Source: Roseomonas sp. KE2513 (GTDB lineage Bacteria > Pseudomonadota > Alphaproteobacteria > Acetobacterales > Acetobacteraceae). From it: a stretch of DNA of 64,000 nt. Below the pieces are notes generated by a model. The model did no database searches. It worked only from the letters and a program-made list of their open reading frames with translations, and was not told the origin of the DNA. A program made the translations under genes and the position numbers. Each line of letters starts with the position of its first letter. Position 1 is the first letter of the stretch. This document shows, one piece after another, positions 52,541 through 64,000 of the stretch. The stretch covers positions 1-64,000 of the forward strand of contig NZ_RCVR01000020.1 of NCBI RefSeq assembly GCF_016107305.1. The letters run 5' to 3'.

Positions 52541-54925
52541 TCAGGCCGGCCGCACCGGCGGCAGGCGCTGCCTTTCCAGAAAGTCGAGCCGCGCCATCAG
52601 GTCGTCGGCCCGGCATAGCATCAGCGCGCGAAGGCCCGTCCCCGTCAGCGCGTCCAACTCCAGTTCCAGCACCCGCGTTCCCTCGCCGACCTCGACAGGC
52701 AGCGCGGTGGCGAAGTCGCCCTCCGGCGGGACGGGGATGGTCGCGGAGCCGGAGGCGGCGCCGTCCGCGAGCAGGGACAGGCCGATCGGCCCGCGGCCAA
52801 CCCCTCGCAGCTCGAGGTGCAGACGCAGCGATCCGTCCGTACCGGGCGGCAGGGGCAGGCGCAGCCGCGCCGAGCCGCCGCGCATCGGGGTTCCCCATCC
52901 CTCCGGCAGCAGCCAGCCGGACCCGTCGCGGATCATGTCGGACAGGGCCATCGAGAGATCGGGCACCCGCGCCTCCGTCGCCTGGAAGCCGATTCGGTGG
53001 CCGAGCGGAAGCGAGACGCGCTCCTCCGGTGGCGGCACCGCGCGCCTGGTGAACTCCGCCACGCCGTCCGTCACGTCGGCCAGCACTGCAGTCCAGGGGC
53101 GGGGCGTACCGAGTGCCGCGACCGACCGCTCCGCCGCGGCCAGCGCGCCTGGCTCGAAGAGCAGCCGCTCCACCGCCGCAGCCATGTCGCCCTCGCTCTG
53201 CGGTTCGACGAAGACCGCGGCGCCAGCCCCGGATTCGATGAGCGCGGAGTGCCGCGGCACCACGGCCGCCTTCCCCCAGGCCATGCTCTCCGTCACCGGA
53301 AGGCCCCAGCCCTCGTAGTGGGAGTTATAGATCGTGAAGAGGCAATCCCGGTACAGCGCCGCTAGCCCCGCGTCGGAGATGCCGTGTAGCAGCACGACGT
53401 GGCGCGCCAGCTCGGGACTGGCCGCGAGCAGGTTCATGGCCGCCTCGACTCCCCAACCGAGCGCGCCCAGGCAGACGAGGCGCGGCACGCGCGCCGAGCC
53501 GTGACGGCGCAGCAGGGAGAGCCAGGCGCGGAAGACCGTCAGGTGGTCCTTCCGGCTCTCGATGGTCGCGACGAACAGGACGTAGGGCTCGGGCGGCCGT
53601 GGGGCGCGCGTGCCCTCCAGCGCCGCGGGATCCGGCGTCACGCCGCCGCGCGGGTCGCCGTCGAGCCGCACGACGGCCATGGGCAGGTCGAGCCCCGGCA
53701 GCAGGCGTTCGAGGAAGCGCCGCCCATCCTCGCGCGTGGACACCGAGTTGCAGAGCACTCCGTGGGCGTGGACGCCCATGGCCGAGAACCAGCGCGCGTA
53801 GTCCTGCACCAGCACGCGCACGCAGTGCTCCGGCATGACGAGCGGCACGCAGTCGTGCAGGAAGGGCACGTAGAGCACCCCGTGCGCCCGCTGCGCCGCG
53901 CGCAGCCCACGGAAGTAGGCGGGAACGCCCCAGGAGTTCCCGAGGTTCACCAGCACCTGGCCCTCGGCGAAGACATGTGCCGGCGCGCCGCGCGCCACCT
54001 CGGGCACGGCATCGCGCGCCTCGATCCAGGCGGGGTCGTTCACATCCGATCCGGCGGCGGCGGCGCTCAGCAGCCGGGCAAGATCTTCCTCCCGCACTGC
54101 CCGCCAGGTGGCGCGCGGGTGCTCAAAAGAGAGGTAGGTCGCCCGCTGGCCGGAGCGTAACGCGGCCGAAAGAAGGCTCGCCTGCACGCGCTGGATGCCC
54201 GTCAGGGTGCGGCGCGTCGCGAAATGCATCAGCAGGTCGGTGACGTCGAAGGCAATCCCTCCGACGGCTGGCGGCGGCAGATCCGTGGCACCCTCCGGCC
54301 GCCGCACCGCGATGGAGAGGCGCGGGGCAGGAAACCGCGTGGTCGGCAGCGGCCGGGCCGGAAGGGCGGCTTCCCGCGGTGCCCGCCCGGGCTCGGGCGC
54401 GGGGGGCGCTTGCAATGTTGACAACTCAGGCTTCGGATCGGACTTGCGCGCCTCTTCCGGTGGGGTGGCCATCTCGGGCGCAAGTGTTTTGGGCAGGATC
54501 GGCTCTGGCGGGCGCGGCGGCACCGGCGGCGGAGGCGGGCTGCCGGAGGGCAGTTGCGCGAGGGTCGCCGCCGCGGCGGCGGCGGCCGGATCGCCCTGGC
54601 CAAAGGTCATCGCGAGCCCGTAGGCCCGCCGGGCCTCCGCCTCACGCCCGAGCAGGAGGAGAACATGCCCGCGGTGAAGATAGGGAAGGGGCTCGGCCGG
54701 TGCCTCGGCCAGCGCGGCGTCGATCGCCGAAAGCGCCCTCTCCGCCAAGCCCGCGCTGCGAAGGGCATGGGACTGCCAGAGAAGGTCCTCCCACCCGGGC
54801 GAGCCCAGGAGCGCCGCCTCCCCGAAAAGGCGTGCCGCCTCCTCGTGCTGTCCGTCATGCCAGGCTCGCGCGGCCTCCTCCCGCAGGGAGGCGGCCTCTT
54901 CCATCATGTCGTGCGGGGCATCCAT
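52541..54925 (-). CDS. TPR-glycosyltransferase (GT4) fusion protein
   Basis: 794-aa soluble protein. Residues 10-130 contain TPR-like helices (EEAARLFGEAALLGSPGWEDL, AEPLPYLHRGHVLLLLGRE), then a Pro/Ala-rich linker to about 215. The GT-B fold runs about 220-640, with IAFDVTDLLMHF at its start, VLFVATIESRKDHLTVFRAW near 447-467, and the donor-site motif EGWGLPVTESMAWGKAAVV near 540. The last 140 residues (LRLPLPPGTDGSLRLHLEL) look like a beta-sandwich. It probably glycosylates a protein or polysaccharide; no acceptor gene is adjacent. Confidence 0.85.
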   Translation of the reverse strand: MDAPHDMMEEAASLREEAARAWHDGQHEEAARLFGEAALLGSPGWEDLLWQSHALRSAGLAERALSAIDAALAEAPAEPLPYLHRGHVLLLLGREAEARRAYGLAMTFGQGDPAAAAAAATLAQLPSGSPPPPPVPPRPPEPILPKTLAPEMATPPEEARKSDPKPELSTLQAPPAPEPGRAPREAALPARPLPTTRFPAPRLSIAVRRPEGATDLPPPAVGGIAFDVTDLLMHFATRRTLTGIQRVQASLLSAALRSGQRATYLSFEHPRATWRAVREEDLARLLSAAAAGSDVNDPAWIEARDAVPEVARGAPAHVFAEGQVLVNLGNSWGVPAYFRGLRAAQRAHGVLYVPFLHDCVPLVMPEHCVRVLVQDYARWFSAMGVHAHGVLCNSVSTREDGRRFLERLLPGLDLPMAVVRLDGDPRGGVTPDPAALEGTRAPRPPEPYVLFVATIESRKDHLTVFRAWLSLLRRHGSARVPRLVCLGALGWGVEAAMNLLAASPELARHVVLLHGISDAGLAALYRDCLFTIYNSHYEGWGLPVTESMAWGKAAVVPRHSALIESGAGAAVFVEPQSEGDMAAAVERLLFEPGALAAAERSVAALGTPRPWTAVLADVTDGVAEFTRRAVPPPEERVSLPLGHRIGFQATEARVPDLSMALSDMIRDGSGWLLPEGWGTPMRGGSARLRLPLPPGTDGSLRLHLELRGVGRGPIGLSLLADGAASGSATIPVPPEGDFATALPVEVGEGTRVLELELDALTGTGLRALMLCRADDLMARLDFLERQRLPPVRPA

Positions 54926-54970
54926 AGGGGATGGGTAGCGGGACCGCAGGCGCGCCGGAAGGGGAGTCGC

Positions 54971-56041
<1,071 letters not shown>

Positions 56042-56044
56042 CGG

Positions 56045-56962
56045 CTATTTCTCGGTCTCGGTCAGGCCGCGCACGAACCAGCGCTGCATCAGCGCGACGA
56101 CGAGCACGGGGGGCAGGAGGGCCAGCACGGCGGTCGCCATGATGGTGTTCCATTCGTTCTGCGCGTCGCCCCGCCCGATCATCTTGGACAGGCCGACCAC
56201 GATCGTCTCCATGGAGCGGTCGTTGATGATCAGCAGCGGCCAGAGATATTGGTTCCAGCCATAGATGAAGAGGATGACGAAGAGAGCCGCGATGTTCGTC
56301 AGCGACAGCGGCAGCACCACGTCCTTCAGGAAACGCGCCGGGCCCGCGCCGTCGATCTTTGCGGCCTCCACGAACTCGTCGGGGATGGTGAGGAAGAACT
56401 GGCGGAAGAGCAGGGTGGCGGTCGCGGAAGCGATCAGCGGGATCACCAGCCCTGGCCATGTGTTGCCGAGGTTGAGGTCCACGATCACCTGGAAGGTCGG
56501 GATGATCCGTACCTCCACCGGCAGCATCAGCGTGATGAAGATTGCCCAGAAGGCGAGCATCCGGCCAGGGAAGGAGAAGAACACCACCGCGTAGGCCGAG
56601 AGGATGGAGATGGCGATCTTCCCGAGGGCGATGGCCACCGCCATGATCAGGCTGTTCACCAGCATGGTGGAGGCCGGCGTGGTGTGGCTGCGCCCGCCGC
56701 CCTCGTTCCAGGCGGTGGCGTAGTTCTCCACCGTGTGCGCGCCCGGCAAGAGCGGCACGTCGCCGCGCCCGATAGTTCCCGCATCGTGAGTGGAGCCCAC
56801 CAGCGTCATGTAGATCGGAAAGGCGACGATCAGCACGCCGAGGATGAGCGCCCCGTGCGCGAGCAGGCGTGAGAGGAGGGCGCGGCGGCGAGTAGCGCGC
56901 AGCAGCGCGTCGTCCCGCACCGGCTCCGTACGCATGGCCACGGGGTTCGCGGTCGCGTCCAT
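56045..56962 (-). CDS. ugpE: CUT1 ABC permease UgpE-like
   Basis: 305-aa inner-membrane permease with six hydrophobic segments. The conserved cytoplasmic EAA loop is EFVEAAKIDGAGPARFLKDV, which contacts the ATPase. The segment RSHTTPASTMLVNSLIMA and the C-terminal QRWFVRGLTETEK fit UgpE. It overlaps the ugpA stop by 1 base. Confidence 0.9.
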   Translation of the reverse strand: MDATANPVAMRTEPVRDDALLRATRRRALLSRLLAHGALILGVLIVAFPIYMTLVGSTHDAGTIGRGDVPLLPGAHTVENYATAWNEGGGRSHTTPASTMLVNSLIMAVAIALGKIAISILSAYAVVFFSFPGRMLAFWAIFITLMLPVEVRIIPTFQVIVDLNLGNTWPGLVIPLIASATATLLFRQFFLTIPDEFVEAAKIDGAGPARFLKDVVLPLSLTNIAALFVILFIYGWNQYLWPLLIINDRSMETIVVGLSKMIGRGDAQNEWNTIMATAVLALLPPVLVVALMQRWFVRGLTETEK

Positions 56963-57843
56963 CAGTAGTGCACCTTCTTCTCGACGGCGCGGAATTGGAA
57001 GGCTGTGAGGGCGATCACCAGCACCATCAGGATCACGCTCTGAGCGGAGGAGAGCCCGAGATTGAGGTTCTGCACGCCATCCACATAGACCTTGTAGATC
57101 AGCGTCTCCGTCGCCTGCCCCGGCCCGCCGCTGGTCAGCGCGTGGATGATGCCGAAGGTCTCAAAGAAGGCGTAGGTGAGATTGACGATCAGCAGGAAGA
57201 AGGTCGTTGGCGAGAGCAGGGGGAAGATGATCGACCAGAAGCGCCGCGCCGGGCGCGCGCCATCGATTGCCGCTGCCTCCAGCACGCTTGCCGGGATGGA
57301 TTGCAGCCCTGCCAGGAAGAAGATGAAGTTGTAGGCGATCTGCTTCCAGGCCGCCGCGATGACGATGAGGATCATCGCGTGCGTGCCGTTCAGGCGGTAG
57401 TCCCAGGCGAAGCCCGCGGCGTTCAGCCAGCGCCCGATCATCCCGACTTGCGGCTGGAACAGGAACAGCCACAGCACGGCGGACACGGCGGGCGCCACGG
57501 CATAGGGCCAGATCAGCAGGCTGCGATAGACGGTGACGCCCCTCAGCGACTTGTCTGCCTGCACCGCGAGGAACAGGGCGAGGCCCAGCGCCAGCCCCGC
57601 AACGCAGCCGGAGAAGACGACGCTGTTGAGCGCTGCGTTCACCCAGTTGGGATCCGAGAGCACATCCTGGAAGTTCTCCAGCCCGACGAACTCCTGGGAT
57701 AGCCCGAAGGCATCCTCCCGCAGCAGGGATTGATAGATCGCCCGCCCGGCCGGCCAAAAAAAGAACACGAAGGTGATCGCCAACTGCGGGAGCAGCAGCG
57801 CGACGGGGAGGAGCCTGCCCCGGAAGATGACCTTTCTCTGCAT
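56962..57843 (-). CDS. ugpA: CUT1 ABC permease UgpA-like
   Basis: 293-aa inner-membrane permease. I chose the ATG at 57843 ([20 protein letters not shown]); a frame to 58071 lacks support. Six membrane segments are visible. The EAA-type loop is [20 protein letters not shown]. Segments [20 protein letters not shown] and [20 protein letters not shown] match UgpA. The periplasmic receptor UgpB is missing: upstream is only a divergent 251-bp gap and an unrelated gene. Confidence 0.9.
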   Translation of the reverse strand: MQRKVIFRGRLLPVALLLPQLAITFVFFFWPAGRAIYQSLLREDAFGLSQEFVGLENFQDVLSDPNWVNAALNSVVFSGCVAGLALGLALFLAVQADKSLRGVTVYRSLLIWPYAVAPAVSAVLWLFLFQPQVGMIGRWLNAAGFAWDYRLNGTHAMILIVIAAAWKQIAYNFIFFLAGLQSIPASVLEAAAIDGARPARRFWSIIFPLLSPTTFFLLIVNLTYAFFETFGIIHALTSGGPGQATETLIYKVYVDGVQNLNLGLSSAQSVILMVLVIALTAFQFRAVEKKVHY

Positions 57844-58094
57844 CACGCCCTCCCGCGCGCCGGACGCGGAAGCCCGCGCGGCGCAAGTCTGTCCATTCTT
57901 GAGCGGGCCGGGGAAGGCCGCCTGGCCGTGTAACCGCCGCCGTGCCGGGGCGCCGCGTGTCCGCGCGGCTGGCCTCGGCACGCCGATGAGCGCGGAGACT
58001 ACAGCCCGGCCAGAATTTTGTGGAGGGTCCAACACCGGCCGTGAGGGGAGCGTCATGAACTCTCCGTTCATCCCTCTCCTGCATCATCCTGGCC

Positions 58095-58694
58095 ATGGAT
58101 ACCGCGATGCCCCTCCTTCTCCTCGGCGTCGGCCTGCAAAAAGCGCCGCAGCTTCCGGCCGTGCGGGTCGGACGGATCTCGGGCCTGCTGGCTGGTTGGC
58201 GCGGTGCCGCCAGCCTGCCGCCCTCTGCTCTTCGCCTGCCGGAGCCCCTTGGCTTCGCTAACCTGCAAGAAGTCCGCGCCTGGCTCGTCGCGCGCGAGCC
58301 GCGCCTGGCGACCGCCCTCCACGCCTTGTCCGGCTGCCGCGAGGTCGGCCTGGAACTGCACGAGGACGCGCCACGCCACGCCGCCTGGCTGCGGCAGCGG
58401 GACAAGGGCTTGGCCCCCGGGGCCCAAGCGGATCCGGCCCGGGTGGCGCGGCGCCTCTTCATCGGGCAGCGGGTGGAAACCATCCTCTCCAGCGAGGCCC
58501 GCGCGGCCGTCCGCCCCGCCCCGGGCGCCGACCCCGCCACTTGGTCGGTCGCCGTGCCGAGGGCGGCGGTGGAGCGCCTGCGCGCCGCGCTGGAGCTGGA
58601 GGCTCACCGGCTCGCCGGCACCGGCCTCTCCCTTCGCGTCAGTCCGCCCGGCAAGCCGAACGGCTTGGCCAAGGCCATCCTGCAGGACGCCTGA
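58095..58694 (+). CDS. hypothetical protein, possibly GvpL/GvpF-like
   Basis: 199-aa protein without a certain family. The layout (LPAVRVGRISGLLAGW, a leucine/proline stretch, VRAWLVAREPRLATALHALSG, CREVGLELHED, then a charged helix with RLFIGQRVETILSSEA) resembles GvpL/GvpF gas-vesicle proteins and their relatives in non-vesiculate bacteria. No other gvp gene is seen nearby. It has no signal peptide. It is divergent from the ugp genes and precedes an MFS gene on the same strand. Confidence 0.5.
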   Translation: MDTAMPLLLLGVGLQKAPQLPAVRVGRISGLLAGWRGAASLPPSALRLPEPLGFANLQEVRAWLVAREPRLATALHALSGCREVGLELHEDAPRHAAWLRQRDKGLAPGAQADPARVARRLFIGQRVETILSSEARAAVRPAPGADPATWSVAVPRAAVERLRAALELEAHRLAGTGLSLRVSPPGKPNGLAKAILQDA

Positions 58695-58744
58695 CGCCCC
58701 GGTGCGGGCTTGATGCAGGGCCTCCCATCCCGCTTCATGGCTCC

Positions 58745-59929
58745 GTGCAAAAGACCAGGAACATTCCGCCAGCGGCCGGGACGTCCGGCAGGCGCCGCGT
58801 GGTGGGCGCGCTCGGCGTGGCGCAGACCCTTGCCTGGGCTTCCTCCTACTACCTTCCTGCCATCGTCGCCGCGCCGATGGCCGAGGACTACGGTTTTCCG
58901 CCCAGCGCCATCTTCGGCGCCTTCTCCGCTTCCCTCCTGCTGACGGCGCTCCTCGGCCCCTGGGTCGGGCGCGTGATCGACCGCCGGGGCGGGCGCGGCG
59001 TGCTGGCGGGGTCGAATCTGGCGCTCGCCGCGGGCCTCGGGGCCATGGCACTGGCGCCGGCGGAATGGCCGATCGTGCTCTTCCTCGGCTGGGGACTATT
59101 GGGCCTGGGCATGGCGCTCGGGCTTTACGACTCCGCCTTCGCTACCCTGGCCGGCCTCTACGGCAAAGAGGCGCGCGGGCCGATCTCGGGCGTGGCGATG
59201 ATGGCGGGCTTCGCGAGCACGATCGGCTGGCCGCTTACCGCCTGGCTGAGCGCCTGGCTCGGCTGGCGCGGCGCCTGCGCCTCCTGGGCGGTGCTGCAAC
59301 TCCTGCTCGGCCTGCCCCTGCACCTTCTGCTCGTCCCACCCGCGCCGCCGCCGCCCACCGCCGCCGCCAGCGCGGAGGAGCCGGAGGGGGCGGCGGGCTG
59401 GGGGCAACTCGCTCTGCTCGCGCTGGCGCTGACCGGCTCAGGCTTCAACATCGCGGCCATGGCGGCCCATCTGCCGGGCCTGCTCACCCGGAGCGGCGCC
59501 TCGGAAGAGCTGGCCCTTCTCGCCGCCAGCCTCGTCGGGCCCATGCAGGTCCTCGCCCGCGTGCTGGACGTGCTCGTTCTGCGCCGGCTGCACCCGCTGA
59601 CCACCGCGCGGCTGGCGACGGCCGGGCACCCCGCGGCGGCGCTGGCCCTCGCGGCCGGGCTGGGGCCCGCGGCCTTCGCCATCCTCCACGGGGCCGGGAA
59701 CGGGCTGCTGACGATCGTGCGCGGCACCCTGCCGCTCGCTCTTTTCGGAGCCCGCGGCTATGGGGCGCGGCAAGGGATCATTCTCGCGCCCATGCGGCTC
59801 ATCCAGGCGCTCGCGCCGCTCGCCTTCGGCCTCTCGTTGGAGCGGCTCGGCCTTCAGGCCCTCTGGATCTTCGCGGGCGTGGGGCTCATCTCGCTGCTCG
59901 CCCTCGCGGCGCTGCGCCGCCCGGGTTAG
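58745..59929 (+). CDS. MFS transporter
   Basis: Major facilitator superfamily permease of about 394 aa with 12 hydrophobic segments. The first is [20 protein letters not shown], and the family loop motif between helices 2 and 3 is [13 protein letters not shown]. The start is uncertain: GTG at 58745 is preferred since no ATG is present before the first membrane helix, TTG at 58709 and GTG at 58799 are alternatives. The substrate is unknown. The C-terminal half is separated by a Pro/Ala-rich loop ([15 protein letters not shown]). Confidence 0.8.
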   Translation: MQKTRNIPPAAGTSGRRRVVGALGVAQTLAWASSYYLPAIVAAPMAEDYGFPPSAIFGAFSASLLLTALLGPWVGRVIDRRGGRGVLAGSNLALAAGLGAMALAPAEWPIVLFLGWGLLGLGMALGLYDSAFATLAGLYGKEARGPISGVAMMAGFASTIGWPLTAWLSAWLGWRGACASWAVLQLLLGLPLHLLLVPPAPPPPTAAASAEEPEGAAGWGQLALLALALTGSGFNIAAMAAHLPGLLTRSGASEELALLAASLVGPMQVLARVLDVLVLRRLHPLTTARLATAGHPAAALALAAGLGPAAFAILHGAGNGLLTIVRGTLPLALFGARGYGARQGIILAPMRLIQALAPLAFGLSLERLGLQALWIFAGVGLISLLALAALRRPG

Positions 59930-59996
59930 CCGCCCCCTTGGCAGCACGCCCCGGATGGGCTTCCTGCCAGCCACAGACCGGAAGAGAGGGAATGCC

Positions 59997-61205
<1,209 letters not shown>

Positions 61206-61232
61206 TACCGCTCAGGCAGCGTGGGTGACTTT

Positions 61233-61262
61233 GGGGAGGGGAAAAGGAATTCCTCCTCTCCC
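61233..61262. terminator. imperfect hairpin between convergent genes
   Basis: GGGGAGGGGAAAAGGAA pairs imperfectly with TTCCTCCTCTCCCC in the 64-bp gap between the thiolase and the next convergent gene. A shared bidirectional terminator is possible. Purine-rich composition weakens the call. Confidence 0.35.
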
Positions 61263-61269
61263 CGGCCCC

Positions 61270-62799
61270 TCACGCGGAACGGGTGCCCTCCGCCCGCAGC
61301 GCCTGGGCGGCAGCGAGCCAGCCCGGAATTTCAGCCGCGGCAACGCCGGCCCGGTGGCATCCTTCCTCCACCACGCGCGGAAGGATCTCGAGCAGCGCGG
61401 CCATGAGAGCGGCGTCGCGCTCGTCCGAAACGAGTTCCAGGAATTCCTGAATGTCGCTCTGGAACACGCGCAGGAAGGGGCCGAACCGGTCGCTCTGGCG
61501 ACCCAGCCATTCCTCGAACATCGCGGGCCAGCCGGCGGCGAGGCGGAATTCAAGCCGCGGCTCGCCTTCCTCAATGGCAAATTTCAGCCGGACGGGCGCC
61601 CATTCGCGCCTGCCGGTGCGCAGCGCGGCCATGTCCAACTCGAGATGACGGTAGGTCCCGTCGTTCTCGTAATCGTTCAGGCGCAGCCCTTCGTACTGCG
61701 CACCGGTTGCAAGGAGGCGGCGTGGCCTTTCACCTCCGGCCAAGGTTCCGGGGATGGCCATCCCGCCCGCCGATGGCGCCTCGGTAGGGTGATCCTGCGG
61801 CGCGGCGGGGGGCCAGGGCCCGGTGGCCATCGCTTCGAGGGGTTGAAGATTTGCCCAGGGCGCCGCTACCGGGAGTGGGGCCTTGGTCGGCTCGGGCCAG
61901 GCCTCGGCCGAGAGTGTTCCGGCCTCCAGCTCCACGACGGCCTCTGCCTCGCCCGCGCGCAGGCCCACCGCGAGCATGGCCTCCTCGCCGAGTCGTGGCT
62001 GGAAGGCCAGGTCCAGCGTCACCGCGTCCTCCCCGATCGGCCGCCATCCGGTCCAGGCCGAGCCGGGCACGGCGTGCGAGAGGTCGGTAAGATCATCTGG
62101 CGGAGGGCCGCCCGGCCTGATCCAGGCCGCGACCGCTGCACCGCGACCCGTTCCATGGGCGAGCGTGATCCGCAATCGCCGCATTCCCCGCGTGCCAAGG
62201 TCCGGCAGCAGCAGGATGGAGCGGCCCTGCGCGGGGGCGCGCAGCAACGGTCGCAGCGCCTCGTCGCCAATGGCTACGGAATCAACACCTCCCTTCAGGG
62301 CCCGCGCCTTCGCCCAGTCGAGGGCGCGTGGGGCAGGGGGAGGGGTGGCCTCGTCAGCGAGGATCCCGTCGGGCTCCTCCGCGCTTCCCTCGGCGCGCAC
62401 GGCGGCGGCCTCGCGCAACAGGGCGGCGGAAAGCGCCTCCGCGGTCATGGCGAGCACGCCCGGCAGCGCTTCCGCGCCGGAGCTGGCGGGAACGAAGGGC
62501 GGCGGAAGCCCCTCGGCCGCGGACCACCAGGTGCCGAGCGCGGCCAGCGGCTGCCAGTCCGGGGCGACGAGGCCGATGGTGCCCACCGGCGGGGAGGGGA
62601 GGGGAACGGTGGCCGCCATCTCCGGCGCGCGGGTGCCGAGCGGATGGATCAGCATATTTTCCCCACGCGGCGCGAGGATCCAGACATGGAGCGCGGCAGA
62701 GGCGATCGGAGAGGGGTCCACCACGCCTTCGGCGACGAGGAAACGTGGCGACGCTTCGGCCAGACGCGTCAGGTGAGCGGGGGCGGCGCGCGGGATCAA
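61270..62799 (-). CDS. protein of unknown function beside a glycosyltransferase
   Basis: 509-aa soluble protein. It has two probable globular parts (1-310 and 345-500) joined by a Pro/Ala-rich region. Notable segments are RGENMLIHPLGTRAPEMAATVPLP, QGRSILLLPDLGTRGMRRLRITL, YRHLELDMAALRTGRREWA and WLGRQSDRFGPFLRVFQSD. I cannot name the family with certainty; I associate it loosely with domains of unknown function found beside glycosyltransferases in Acetobacteraceae. It overlaps the upstream glycosyltransferase gene by 4 bases, suggesting joint function in surface-glycan work. Confidence 0.7.
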   Translation of the reverse strand: MIPRAAPAHLTRLAEASPRFLVAEGVVDPSPIASAALHVWILAPRGENMLIHPLGTRAPEMAATVPLPSPPVGTIGLVAPDWQPLAALGTWWSAAEGLPPPFVPASSGAEALPGVLAMTAEALSAALLREAAAVRAEGSAEEPDGILADEATPPPAPRALDWAKARALKGGVDSVAIGDEALRPLLRAPAQGRSILLLPDLGTRGMRRLRITLAHGTGRGAAVAAWIRPGGPPPDDLTDLSHAVPGSAWTGWRPIGEDAVTLDLAFQPRLGEEAMLAVGLRAGEAEAVVELEAGTLSAEAWPEPTKAPLPVAAPWANLQPLEAMATGPWPPAAPQDHPTEAPSAGGMAIPGTLAGGERPRRLLATGAQYEGLRLNDYENDGTYRHLELDMAALRTGRREWAPVRLKFAIEEGEPRLEFRLAAGWPAMFEEWLGRQSDRFGPFLRVFQSDIQEFLELVSDERDAALMAALLEILPRVVEEGCHRAGVAAAEIPGWLAAAQALRAEGTRSA

Positions 62800-64000
62800 G
62801 GAATGCGAGCCTCGTCTGTCGGCCCCTGATCGGGCGCGGGGAATATGGAAGGAGTGGTTGCGTGCGGGATGGCCTCCTCCTCCGCAACCAGCGCTTCCGG
62901 AGGCGGGGCGGCGCCCTCGACGTCCCGCTTAGCCTCTTCCCTGGCCGCTGGAGCCTCGGGCCGGGCTTCCGAACGCTCCTCGGCCGCCTCCCACGCGAAG
63001 GCGGGCGCGGCGAAGGGCGGGGCCTCCGGCGGAGGGGCGGCAAGGCGCCGCAGCCGCCCGAGAAGGCGTGCCATCGTCACCGCGGGGTCGAGGGATTCCA
63101 CCTGCTGCCAAGCCGCTTCAATGAGCTCGGCAGCCGGGCTGCCCGGATCCAGGCAGGCGGCCAGCGCCTCGGCCACCGCCTCGGGGTCCTCCGCATCCAC
63201 GACCGCCGCCAAGCGGGGCGCGTCCTCGCCGAGGGCCTCCAGCGCCTCCGCGCTCGCCACAACCGGAACGCGCAGGCGGGCGGCGCGAAGATAGCCGACC
63301 GGCGGTCCTTCCAGCCGGGAAGGCATGAGCAGCATGTCCGCGCCTGCCAGCAGTGACGCCTCCTCCGCGCCGGGGTCGAGCATGCACAGCGTGCTGCCCT
63401 CGCCGGCCGCGTCGCGCAGCGCTGCCTCCAGGATTCCTGCGCCGCGGCAGGCGACCACCCCGCCCGTGCGCGCCGCAAAGGCCTCGGCGATGGCGGGAAG
63501 GCGGTCCGCGCCCCTGGCCGCGTCCAGCCGTCCAAGGAAGAGTGCGACCGGCGCCGATGGACCGATGCCCAGCCGCTCGCGCAGCGCCTCCCGGCAGGCC
63601 TCCCGGTCCGGCGGCGACGGGCGCTCCGCGTCGAGGGGGATGGTGGAGACGCGGTCCTCCGCGAGGCCCAGCAGCCGCGCCAGCCGCTCGGCGGTCGGCG
63701 CGCTTGGGGCGATCCATTCGGCGTGCAGGGCGGCCGCGGCCTGAAGGGCGGCGGCGTCGAGCCCGGCCGGCCTTGCACCGCGCGGGGCGACATGGGCGAG
63801 GACGAGGCAAGGGGTGCGCGTCTGCGCGAGGACAGCCATGGCGCCCACCGCGCGGTCCGGCCAGGGCAGTGTTAGAATCACCGCGTCCGGGCGGGCCGCA
63901 ACCAGCGCTGCACGGGTTGCGCGGGCCTGGCCTCGGCGCACCTCCTCCTGCGGACCGCGGCGCCAGGCGAGGGGCAGGTCGAGCAGCGCGGGCCCGCCCT
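62796..64000 (-). CDS. glycosyltransferase, GT4 C-terminal part (runs off right edge)
   Basis: The reading frame is open to the window end (401 codons seen), so the N terminus is missing. The visible part has a GT-B C-terminal domain: VALFLGRLDAARGADRLPAI, ADMLLMPSRLEGPPVGYLRA and RVPVVASAEALEAL, with Glu in the SRLEGPP position. The last 80 residues are a Pro/Glu/Ala-rich tail (PPPEAPPFAAPAFAW, REEAKRDVEGAA). An internal GTG at 63941 is not the true start. It is translationally coupled to the unknown 509-aa protein. Confidence 0.78.
   Translation of the reverse strand, partial: GGPALLDLPLAWRRGPQEEVRRGQARATRAALVAARPDAVILTLPWPDRAVGAMAVLAQTRTPCLVLAHVAPRGARPAGLDAAALQAAAALHAEWIAPSAPTAERLARLLGLAEDRVSTIPLDAERPSPPDREACREALRERLGIGPSAPVALFLGRLDAARGADRLPAIAEAFAARTGGVVACRGAGILEAALRDAAGEGSTLCMLDPGAEEASLLAGADMLLMPSRLEGPPVGYLRAARLRVPVVASAEALEALGEDAPRLAAVVDAEDPEAVAEALAACLDPGSPAAELIEAAWQQVESLDPAVTMARLLGRLRRLAAPPPEAPPFAAPAFAWEAAEERSEARPEAPAAREEAKRDVEGAAPPPEALVAEEEAIPHATTPSIFPAPDQGPTDEARIP

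Overview
The window is about 70% G+C, densely coded and has short intergenic gaps. Gene content points to an alphaproteobacterium, most likely an Acetobacteraceae (Roseomonas-like) genome. The support is a Bug-type tripartite tricarboxylate receptor, a YqjI/YqjH-like pair, dapF directly followed by ftsY, and the very high G+C. The taxonomic call is inference. No tRNA, rRNA, CRISPR array, insertion sequence or phage gene was recognised.

Region 1 (about 1-25300) is an exosortase-A (XrtA/PEP-CTERM) exopolysaccharide locus arranged as two divergent arms around a 530-bp control region (10866-11395). The leftward arm runs: lipoprotein export porin, chain-length protein, tyrosine autokinase, outer-membrane beta-barrel, AAA ATPase, polysaccharide deacetylase, FemAB-like protein, glycosyltransferase, and an exosortase fused to an EpsI domain. 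The rightward arm runs: initiating sugar transferase, sensor kinase PrsK, sigma-54 activator PrsR, TPR protein PrsT and an O-antigen-ligase-like protein. It is followed by a small membrane ORF, a large Tat-exported protein with possible lyase/toroid architecture, and an AsmA-like protein. At the extreme left edge a near-perfect sigma-54 promoter (68-84, minus strand) fires out of the window, which suggests that a PrsR target lies just outside.

Region 2 (25318-36725, all leftward) is catabolic. It holds a TAXI-like binding protein, the leucine-degradation trio isovaleryl-CoA dehydrogenase / methylcrotonyl-CoA carboxylase beta / alpha, two-subunit xanthine dehydrogenase, a stand-alone receiver protein and a Bug-family receptor. 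A strong hairpin covers the ribosome-binding site of the isovaleryl-CoA dehydrogenase gene.

Region 3 (36827-51128) is mainly housekeeping: lepA, a His-rich PadR regulator (YqjI-like) with a perfect operator palindrome plus a siderophore-interacting reductase, an AhpD-like protein, and rpmI-rplT-pheS-pheT. Running the other way is a probable operon of metallophosphoesterase, Ser/Thr kinase-UspA fusion, dCMP deaminase-like protein, dapF, ftsY and creatininase-like hydrolase.

Region 4 (51125-64000) is mixed: a secreted protein, a NUDIX hydrolase, a TPR-glycosyltransferase fusion, ugpA-ugpE-ugpC transporter genes without ugpB, a possible GvpL/F-like orphan, an MFS permease, 3-oxoadipyl-CoA thiolase, and a pair of overlapping genes (unknown protein and glycosyltransferase) that runs off the right edge.

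The most interesting points are the compact XrtA locus with its sigma-54 wiring, the unexplained large exported protein beside it, the kinase-UspA/phosphoesterase pair, the RBS-covering hairpin before ivd, and the GvpL/F-like orphan.
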